A DNA stretch of 64,000 bases. Source: Parelaphostrongylus tenuis. Taxonomy: Eukaryota; Nematoda; Chromadorea; Rhabditida; Metastrongylidae. The position numbers were made by a program, and so were the translations under genes. The notes under the pieces were generated by a model that saw only the letters and a program-made list of their open reading frames with translations, searched no databases and was not told the origin of the DNA. The stretch's first letter is position 1; the number at the start of each line of letters is the position of its first letter. The stretch lies in the NCBI GenBank assembly GCA_019055375.1, contig JAHQIW010003636.1, forward strand, positions 248,001-312,000, read 5' to 3'. Below are positions 56,480 through 64,000 of the stretch, piece after piece.

Positions 56480-59400
56480 ATGAGGACGAGCCTGGGTGAG
56501 TTACGGAAGTCACTTGATGGCAAGCCGTACCTGATCTCGTCATTTCGATATAAGAATCTTGTCATATTCTCCGACGGTTCTCTCCAATTCGTTTACGGTT
56601 TCGTCAACAATAATGGTGTCGCTGAATATACACGATCGATAGTAAGTCTTCTAATCGATTCTATTTTTCGCTACTTGCCCACTACAAGGCGGCAAATAAA
56701 TATTCGACCCCATTCGCTGGACGAGAACTTTTTACAGGAATGTTAGTGGTCATTCGAAAGCTTAAATCTTTGGCTAGCGCGGTACGTGGCCGGTTTTCAA
56801 AAAGACCTTTTTTTGACGTTGTTACAGGAGGAAAACCTAAGTATTTCACACGTGCAATTTTCTCGTAAGGTAGAGCTTTTTCTTAAGACTATTCGTGCTT
56901 GCTTGATAGCGCGAGATCCAAGGATTCCAACGTTGTGCTCGTTTTCTGTAAAGAGCGTTTTCCTGCAGTGTAGAAGGGAAAATAAGGAATTTCGCGCGTT
57001 CGGCTTGCTTGCTTACCGGCTGATTCATAGTCCCGGGGGCGCCTGGTGGCCACAGATTCGATGCGGCGGCAGGCCGCGATCGATCGATTGGCGGGTGCTT
57101 TGGGGAAGTGCGATTTTTGTCATTCAATTGGGAATTTTTTCACCGCTTCGAAAAATATTTCAGATCAAGCTTTTGATTTTGATACTAGAAGGTTTTCTTT
57201 ACATGATCATGTGCTTTTCGTGATTCCAGCGAAGTAATAGTCGAATTGCGCAGCCGATGTGAAATTATAATTTTATTTTGAATTTCACAGCGTTGTAAAA
57301 ACGTCCTTCGAAAAACAGACCATATATCGCGCTAGCTATAGATTTAGGCTTTCGAATGATTACTAACACTCCTATGAAGATTTCTTGTTCAGCGAATGAC
57401 GTCGAATATTCAACTGTCGCTTTATAATGAACGATAAACTATTTTTCTGCTATCGATTCCATTAATTTTCATTTCTCACTACTAATCCAACTTTTTATTA
57501 TTAAGCCTTTGCTGGCGGCATTTGATAGGTTTTTGCAAGCGTCGCGCGATCTTGGGTTATTTAGTAAGGATATTTTCCTGTTTCTCAGGAAGGACATCCT
57601 ATAGCTTTTTGTATTGGCCCGATATTGCTTGGTTTTCTATACAGGCTCATATACTTTTTGTGCATATATCTGTTATGTGCGGAAGAAACTTAGAATGTAA
57701 AACCTAATATTTTTTTAGCTGCCATAGCACACGGTGAAGTCCCTCTCAGACACGAAATTTGGCTTTGAAGTCGCCGAGATTTATGCTATCGAATGAGCAC
57801 TGGCGTAGTTCAATAAAAAGCCATCCACAGACCCTAGTCATTGAAACAACAACAATCCGAATGTTAAACTGTTTTATTCTTGCTGTTTGAGCGCTCTAAG
57901 AAGCCCTTCTCAGGAACTAATCGTAGTGTTGAAATGGCCAAGATTTAAGCTTCCGCCAGATTATTAGAATTATAGGAAAGAAAGCTCTGATCGGTGAAAA
58001 AAGATCTAAGAAAAGTTGAGGATCAGAATAATCCTCGCGGTTCGCAAGGGGTTAATTTTATAAATTTGCATCCGATTGCATTCAAAGCCTCCCAAATGGC
58101 TCAAAAAAAAATTGACCGCCTCGTCCTGGCTGGGTGGTGTTGGTGTCGTACTGCGAAGTACAGCTTGGCGTTCAACTCCCCAGCAGAGCCACCCACTCAA
58201 GCTGAGAAGGAGTTTTCACTTGAAAAAGCCAGCTAAGAGTAAACCGTGTCAGGAATGACAGTTGTCTTGGTAGCTAGTAGTCGCAAGCTGGTAATCTCCC
58301 GGTCATCTACGAGAGCCATGGTTTGCTCTAATGTGTTGGCGACCTGAGGGAACCCCAGCTAGGTTTAGATCGGGACTCCAGAGAACGAAACAAATAAACC
58401 AGAACAGTTTTCCTCTGCTGAATCTGCACTGTCAGCAAAGACGGCCCGTTCAAAGCATTGACGAAACATTACGATAACAGTTAATAACTGTTAAACCTTT
58501 GAAATTAGTTCTAATTCTTTCTTTTTCGTTCTCTTTTTTTTGATTTTCTTTCTTCTTCATTATTCTCTTCTCTTTATTCTCTTCTCTCTCTCTCTGTTTT
58601 ATTTCTTTCTTTTCATTCAGCTTCATTTTTCTCGATTTGAAATTCAAATACTACAGAAAGTCTGTCTTTCACCACGTATTCCGACCGATGTTAACATCAC
58701 CTTTATGTCTGCCATACACGATGGATCGTTGGTTGTGCTCTCCGGCCAGAATTCGCTCTTTATCGTCCGCGTTTCTGCAGACCTATGGGCCTCTAGGGCT
58801 GACAGTCGTATACCGCTCAGTCAGTACTATTGTGGGTGAGTTCGTCTCAGTTCATTCCCTCTAATATTTCGCTCTCTGCCTTTGATATCGCGTTACAGCA
58901 GCTATTCCAGAATCGAAGAGGTTCACCGAACCATTTTCGAATCTCCACGGGCACCAAAGGTGTTACGAGTTCGATGGTTACATTCTAAGTCGAACTATTT
59001 TTGTGCACAGCTGCTTGCTGTTCTCTTCGATGATAATCGTATAAGGTAACCTACATGTATACATTATAATATTGAAGATAGAGCACGTGTGACACACTAG
59101 TTAGATGAACACTGCGGTGCACACGTCGGTGGTTCACTCCACGCTTAAGACTGACTCACCAAGCCTTCCATCCCCGAGGTCCGGCGGTGAATACCACCAG
59201 ACTTATCTGGAGGATACAGCACTGACTAAATTCAACAGTAGCCACCACAAGTCATTGGTAGGGCCAGATATGTATACAGTCGCTTCTAGCAATGCTTTTG
59301 ATGTCGAAACGCGTGGTGCATCCCTCAGGGATTAGTCAACACTAAGGGCTTCATTTTTTGTAATGTCGAATTTCATGGTTTATTTGCTTTGAACGAAGTT

Positions 59401-62400
59401 CCGCTGCTTCTCGTTATAGTATAAATCTCATCAAGTATAAAACAAAATCTATACAAGTAAATCTTATAAATATGTATCTATAAGTGTTAATAAAGTCGAG
59501 GAATGTTTACAACTTTTTCATAGAATCTATCAAGCTGATAATGTATGCGATGTGCCGTCTATGGTAATCGACTACAATTCATTCATGTGTGCTGCTGGTC
59601 GTCCTCGTGAAGCATACGGATCGAACAGCTATGGCTTCCACAAGTGTATAAGTGGGTAATTCTCCATTGAGATTTTCGACAAGTATATAGCAATAGGAAA
59701 TAAGAAAGTGGACATTGCCACAATTAATTTGAAAAAGGTCCGATTTTGAGGAAAACCATTAGTAGGTTTCAGTGTGGTGATGTGTGTGTGAGGTGATCTT
59801 TGTGATCAAAGAACCACTTGGTTCGGTTTGTTCACCATTCCATTCCTCAGAAATAGGGCCTTCCTTATCTATCCGATCATTCAGCATTTTCGATGAGCAG
59901 ATGTGCGAGGTGTTTAATAATAAAATTAATTGAATACAACTCGGGATAGTGAAGTAACTGATGTCTCCTTGGCATCGCCTTCTTGAGAGCCTGGAAAGGT
60001 AAAATTGGTTCGCATTCTAAGCAAATACTTCTATTACCTGAAGGATCAAAAGCTATCGGCGTCGATCAATCTGACGGATGAGCCATGCATTCGTCTTTAG
60101 ATTTAAATTCGTTTGAGGTGACTGAATGCATATCTGGCCTTTACAATGACTCGCGGTGGCCTCTCGCTCTATCGAGTCAGTACTGCTTATCCTCCGAGAC
60201 AGGTCAGGGACCAGTTTGGCACCGATTTACCGACCCCGGAGGTGTGGATGGCTTGGTGAGCCATGGGTGCGAGATTGAACCATTGACCTCCTGTGCGACT
60301 CAGGGCACCTCTAACCATTGCTCATGCACCCCTTCTTTACATGCAGGAAAATATTTGACTTGGTAGAATGCGGGTCAATTTAACCTACTCAGACCTGAAG
60401 AAGGGCGCTACCACTAAAATGACAGCCATTATTTTACTGTACTGAGTTGTACCCAATGAATTTTGCTATTAGTTCGTTCTATAAGATTTAATTCTCAACG
60501 GTAAACATCAAATACATAAGCCAAAAGTAAGTAAAACTGCATGATCATATTGTGATCCAGTTGTGCATTTTCTTACTAACATTTTGGCTTGCAAATTGCC
60601 TAAACTTGCTTCAATGGTGCTGGATTGAGAATAAATTCGCTTTTTACTCATAAAACGAATGGTGCCCAGGTTAAATGCTAGTGAAGCGGCGCGCAGGTTT
60701 GATGGCGCTTGGGGCGATGATACGATTGAAGAGAAGACGGCTAGGAAGTGGTTCGCTTACAGAGCTGGAGGGAACAATCTGCAGGATTATTCGCGCTGGG
60801 GTCGTCTACAGGAAGCTCCATTATTCCTGCGCGCCGCTTCTCCAGCACTTTCCCCTGCGCGCCATTTGTGAATGAATAGCAAGCAAATTTGTTCCCAAGA
60901 TAGTTCCATTTCGAAGCAAGTACAGATAAGTTGAAACCAAAATGTTCGCAAGAACTGCGCAGTTGAATGATACCAGAATCGTGCAATTTTGTTTACTCTG
61001 GTTTATAAGTTTTGGAGTTTATTGCTCAAGTGCCAAGACTACATGAGCATACCGCACCTCATATGAAAACCTCACATCTGCTCATCTAGAAAAGAAAGGA
61101 GAAAAACACTGAATCATTCTTTTTTATGTTGAGTTCAGTAGATAGTGGCCCTGGGTATTCGTTAAGTGTTCGCTCACATTTCTGCATTCTTTCTTTTTTT
61201 CGTTTCTTTCTTCGTGAAGAGAGAAATTTTTCAGCGTCATTTGATTGTATCATCCTGCGCGACGAAAGTCCAACTATCATTGCAATCGATTCAGAGGGTG
61301 AGATGTATTCAACAACTGTAAATACCAGCAGTAAGTATTGATTCTATGTACTTCAAAGATTTCACTAATTTTTCCAGTATTTCCAATCAACGGAAATTCT
61401 CTAATTAACCGCTTTTTTAGTTAGCCGGTGATATGATGTTATAATTATATATCCAATAGGTTGAGTGTTTATGCAGAACTTTCAACCTCAGCGGGACGAA
61501 ACCGCATTTCACTCTGTCCGCAGACGTTTGCTGTACAATAGTTCGGTATATCCCAATATCTGTCATCGCAGCCTGAATCAAAGCCGATATGTACTTCTCT
61601 GACCAGACTGTTACTTCCTGGTTGCTAACGGGTTCGATAACTTGTGTCACAGAAAGAGTAATAGCAGAACAGGGACCCACATTAGTGCAATCGGTTGCGA
61701 GCGTTCCCCAGAAAGGTTGAATTGTGCGTTCGATTCATTCTGAGGTTGCAAGTTTTCCATATCGTTCAACATCATTGAATCATTCAATATTTGACAATTG
61801 ACGAAGAATTCTCGATCAGGTAACACCGCTTTCACCCTGGACGCGCCCGCTAATCCTCCATCATGTTTGCCATGCGATCCTACTGATATTCGAATCGTGG
61901 ATCATCCTATGAATGACGTCAGGTTTTGTGAGTCGTTGTGTTCTCGGATCCTTCCCACAACATCTTTATTTTTTACAGCTGTTTCTCAGTTTTTGCCATA
62001 CTATCAAGCAGATAGTGTGATGTAGCTTTATGGTGGCAGTTTCCTGATGAGCAGTCAGGCCATAGGTATATACTGTTTTTTATCTCTATTTTCATCATTT
62101 TCTCGCGAGTTTCTCTGTTTAGCTTATTTCTTCACGGCAACTGCAACTATCCAAAAGTACCAGTTGGAATTTATGTGCCTCTGACTTTGAATTTACTGTT
62201 CTTGTTGCAAGCGACACAGCTGTACTACACATAGACTTGTCACCTTGGCTCCATAAGTATTTCATGATGCCTCGATACAAGGTTAGGAATTCTTGTACGT
62301 TAATACTCTTTTAACCTTTTGGAATTGCTTGTATTCAAAAAGGTACATGATTTTTTTGGAGGACTTTTCACTGGAAAAGGAAATTTTTTTCTTAGTCCTT

Positions 62401-62927
62401 TTAGTGATTGTTTCTAAAGCTTAAATCTCCATGATTTCAGCAATGTGATTGGTTTTCTTTAAAAGCCTTTGTTTTAATGTGTTCTGGAAGCGAAAGATAA
62501 TGATACGATTAACACTCGGTTTGCTTGATTGCCGGCTTAGTTCTGTGGATGCTTTTGGCTGGCCTCTTGGTAGTCATTTCGATAGCTCATGCCTCGACGA
62601 TTTCGAAGCAATGTTTGGTTTTTGAAAAGGGCTCCATATAGCGCTGTAAAGAGCGAAGAGACAAGATTACGTCTCATCCTCGGAGTTTTCTTCGTAATCA
62701 TGAATCCTACAAAAGTATATGTAAATGTGTATGTAGATATATATATATATATAGTGTGCAATGTATATATATATTCAATACGTGTGCATCCATGTACATA
62801 TGTGCACTGTGTATGAATACACATATAAGTATATACGTATATATATATATATATATATATGTATGCATATATACATATGAATTTATGCATATATATACAT
62901 ATGTATATATAAATATATATATGATCA

Positions 62928-62984
<57 letters not shown>

Positions 62985-63594
62985 CACAAGCATGTGATCG
63001 TACAGAGAAAATTTGAGGTATCGCGTAGCACAAAAACTCAAAGGTTTTTTCTAAAATAGAGGAAAAATGTAATTAAATATTGAACATTGCGCACCGCTTG
63101 GGAATCACGCTGCGCGATCGATCAGTGCCGTTCACAGAGGGTTAAAATGCTAACCTGTCTACATTACATCATTCGTTTGTTTAGTTCGGAAAAAGGCAGC
63201 ACTCCAACTTCGGAAGACTCGATAGTTCGTGAATTGATGTCGCTGTCGGACTATGGAGCTGATGGATTCTCTGCCTCTTGTTCTTCTGCTCAGGATCGAG
63301 TGTTAGGGTTAATATGCAGATCAACGAATCCTCGGGAAACAACAACTATGTTCATTGCCTGTAGCTCAAAGCCTCCTTTATTAACTACATTTCTGAAGTA
63401 CGAGTTTTTTTTAGAATCCTTTTTTTTTGCATTATCTTTTTTTACGTGTATTCCTATATTTATAGACTGCAAATGCATGACCCTCAATGGACTACCCGTG
63501 GCGCGTCGGAGATTACAGAAGATATCAGGCCATCGTTGAATGAGAAGGTTCTAGATAGTATACTATCTAATAGGAAGAATCTACCTCCTGTAAG
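56480..63594 (+). CDS. NUP88: NUP88-like nucleoporin, multi-exon, continues past window
   Basis: Homologue of NUP88, a component of the cytoplasmic face of the nuclear pore that works with NUP214 in export. Exons read: 56480-56641 (start [23 protein letters not shown]), 58657-58835 ([20 protein letters not shown]), 58899-59045 ([22 protein letters not shown]), 59524-59655 ([12 protein letters not shown] ... [10 protein letters not shown]), 61134-61165 (short, inferred), 61235-61330 ([20 protein letters not shown]), 62164-62281 ([20 protein letters not shown]), 63185-63397 ([17 protein letters not shown]) and 63466-63594 ([19 protein letters not shown]). Phases agree for exons 1-6 and for the last pair; exons are unresolved between 61331-62163 and 62282-63184. 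The order follows the NUP88 beta-propeller; the C-terminal coiled coil would lie beyond the window. Introns hold two SINEs, a mariner piece and TIR repeats. C. elegans has a NUP88 relative (I believe npp-24). Confidence 0.82.
56700..57410. repeat. TIR family V element in NUP88-like intron 1
   Basis: Left arm 56705-56830 (GACGAGAACTTTTTACAGG ... GGCCGGTTTTCAAAAAGACC), inverted right arm 57290-57405 (AGCGTTGTAAAAACGTCCTTCG ... AACACTCCTATGAAGA). The interior includes GTGCTTTTCGTGATTCCAGCG as at 15705. A 145-codon ORF inside (56786-57223) is not supported. Confidence 0.65.
57480..57980. repeat. AT-rich dispersed repeat (family U) in intron 1
   Basis: GAGCGCTCTAAGAAGCCCTTCT and CGAGATTTATGCTATCGAATGA blocks resemble 6490-6930 and 9160-9550. 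Boundaries uncertain. Confidence 0.35.
58110..58410 (+). repeat. possible second tRNA-derived SINE
   Basis: TGGCTGGGTGG at about 58128 resembles an A box and GCGTTCAACTCC at about 58169 a B box, 40 bp apart. The unit ends in ACGAAACAAATAAA near 58400. Only one copy is in the window, so this rests on the promoter-like boxes alone. Confidence 0.3.
59082..59350 (+). repeat. tRNA-derived SINE in NUP88-like intron
   Basis: B box GGTTCACTCC at 59131-59140, body GGAGGATACAGCACTGACT and GCCAGATATGTATACAGTCGC, tail GCATCCCTCAGGGATTAGTC ... AAGGGCTTCATTTT. Lies in the intron between exons ending 59045 and starting 59524, same strand as the gene. Confidence 0.8.
60047..60332 (-). repeat. tRNA-derived SINE in NUP88-like intron, antisense
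   Basis: Complement carries GGTGCATGAGCAATGGTTAGAGG (A-box region), GGTTCAATCTC (B box, 60271-60281 complement), GGCCACCGCGAGTCATTG, and the tail. Well preserved. A 93-codon plus ORF across it is a shadow. Confidence 0.85.
60655..60860 (+). mobile_element. mariner HTH relic in NUP88-like intron
   Basis: The frame reads [20 protein letters not shown] then [20 protein letters not shown], the paired-type DNA-binding start of a mariner transposase (typical pattern AARxI..xxGEDTxxExTARxWF..F). The linker SGRP motif is already lost and no catalytic domain follows. Terminal repeats were not identified. Confidence 0.65.
61379..62163. other. unresolved part of the NUP88-like gene
   Basis: One or more exons should lie here. 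A candidate is around 61815-61920, with [20 protein letters not shown]. Long minus ORFs (61417-61680; 61647-61835, the latter ending in [11 protein letters not shown]) overlap on the other strand and may be chance. Confidence 0.3.
62340..62640. repeat. TIR family V, diverged arm
   Basis: TTAGTGATTGTTTCTAAAGCTTAAATCTCC followed by TTGGTTTTCTTTAAAAGCC resembles the arm at 56745-56820 in the same orientation. Decayed. Confidence 0.4.
62735..62980. repeat. (TA)n-rich microsatellite with ATGCATA/ACATATG interruptions
   Basis: Alternating purine-pyrimidine sequence (TATATA, GTATACGTATA, CATATATACATATG) ending in about 60 bp of pure (TA)n at 62931-62979. Long ORFs rich in Tyr-Ile on both strands are artefacts of the repeat. 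Confidence 0.9.
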
Positions 63595-63609
63595 GTGAGT
63601 AACTCTTGT

Positions 63610-63840
63610 CTCTTTCCTTCGAGTGCTTTATTAAGACCACGCTCAAATTTCAATAAATCCTTTCATTATTATTTGAGCCAACTTGTCATGTGATCTGGTA
63701 AGGGTTCTTGTACAGCCCGATACACGTGTTTCTTCTTTACAGACTCGTCAGTCGGGCAGACGAAACACGTGTATCGGGCTGTACAAGAGCCCTTACCAGA
63801 CCATATGACAAGTTGGCTCAAGTAATGATGAAAGAATTAA
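63610..63840. repeat. retrozyme-like repeat, near-perfect foldback
   Basis: The arm 63665-63731 (ATTATTTGAGCCAACTTGTC ... GATACACGTGTTTC) is repeated inverted at 63761-63828 (GAAACACGTGTATCGGGC ... GACAAGTTGGCTCAAGTAAT) around a spacer of about 29 bp. It lies in the intron after the last NUP88-like exon seen here. Confidence 0.85.
63715..63757 (-). ncRNA. hammerhead motif, core intact, stem II weakened
   Basis: Minus strand: stem I GCCCGA/TCGGGC perfect; CTGACGA; stem II GTCT-GTAA-AGAA with its first pair lost; GAAAC; stem III ACACGTGT; cleavage GTA. Confidence 0.7.
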
Positions 63841-64000
63841 CTCTTGTCCCTTTGTTTTAAGTGCCAAGGCTTGCTTAAAATTTGACCATAGCGCATTATA
63901 GGTAATTTCGTTTGTAGTGCAAGATCATTTTGGCGTTACATTTGAGGCTTAGTGCACAGTCACGAAATTCTTTCTCATCTGTGAAGCTTGAATGGTACTC

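Noticed and set aside
60391..60425. CTGAAGAAGGGCGC ... AAAATGAC, resembling a PLE hammerhead
   Set aside because: Stem I does not pair and GAAAC is absent; too weak to call.
61417..61835. Two minus-strand ORFs, one ending in a hydrophobic tail
   Set aside because: They overlap the expected NUP88-like exon interval, lie in different frames and have no splice support.
62537..63033. Long Tyr/Ile-rich ORFs on both strands
   Set aside because: Produced by the (TA)n microsatellite; no non-repeat coding sequence.

Overview
This window looks like a repeat-rich, gene-poor stretch of a clade V nematode genome, most likely a hookworm-type strongylid. No prokaryotic operons are present. The coding fragments carry short introns with GT donors and TTTCAG-like acceptors. 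The RTE-type non-LTR retrotransposons encode proteins very like those I know from Ancylostoma and Necator. No rRNA gene, ordinary tRNA gene or CRISPR array was found. All calls come from reading the sequence by eye; no search was run.

Host genes are few. The best is an intron-containing gene on the + strand, about 56.5 kb to beyond the right end, coding for a homologue of the nuclear pore protein NUP88; eight exons join in phase up to two unresolved gaps. The second is a two-exon piece of a MAPKAPK-family protein kinase at 40.8-41.7 kb. Its splice junction is intact but it has at least one frameshift, so it is a broken copy or carries assembly errors. A few other possible exons (8.3, 11.8, 22.3 kb) are listed at low confidence.

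Most of the rest is mobile DNA. There are RTE fragments at 16.8-18.9, 23.3-25.0, 29.1-29.6, 49.4-50.0 and 51.7-53.8 kb. At least five mariner relics lie at 3.9, 19.5, 48.1, 53.8 and 60.7 kb. Penelope-like elements (PLEs) with a GIY-YIG endonuclease lie at 25.3-26.5 kb and as a divergent inverted pair at 32.9-33.8 kb. A tRNA-derived SINE family is present in at least eight copies, one inserted into another and one inside a mariner. Several palindromic or TIR-type non-coding families fill further space.

The most interesting signal is RNA. The window holds about twenty hammerhead-ribozyme motifs. Four are of the PLE type (CUGAAGA core, 4-bp stem I). About sixteen lie in a second family of roughly 290-345-nt repeats with no coding capacity, arranged in tandem and inverted copies. 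Stems I and II of these ribozymes change together between copies (for example GCCCGA/UCGGGC, GCCAGA/UCUGGC, GUGCAA/UUGCAC, GUGCUA/UAGCAC). Tandem copies place one repeat unit between two ribozymes, the layout expected of retrozymes, small non-autonomous elements that replicate through circular RNA. The PLEs, which also carry hammerheads, are a plausible source of the enzymes that mobilise them.
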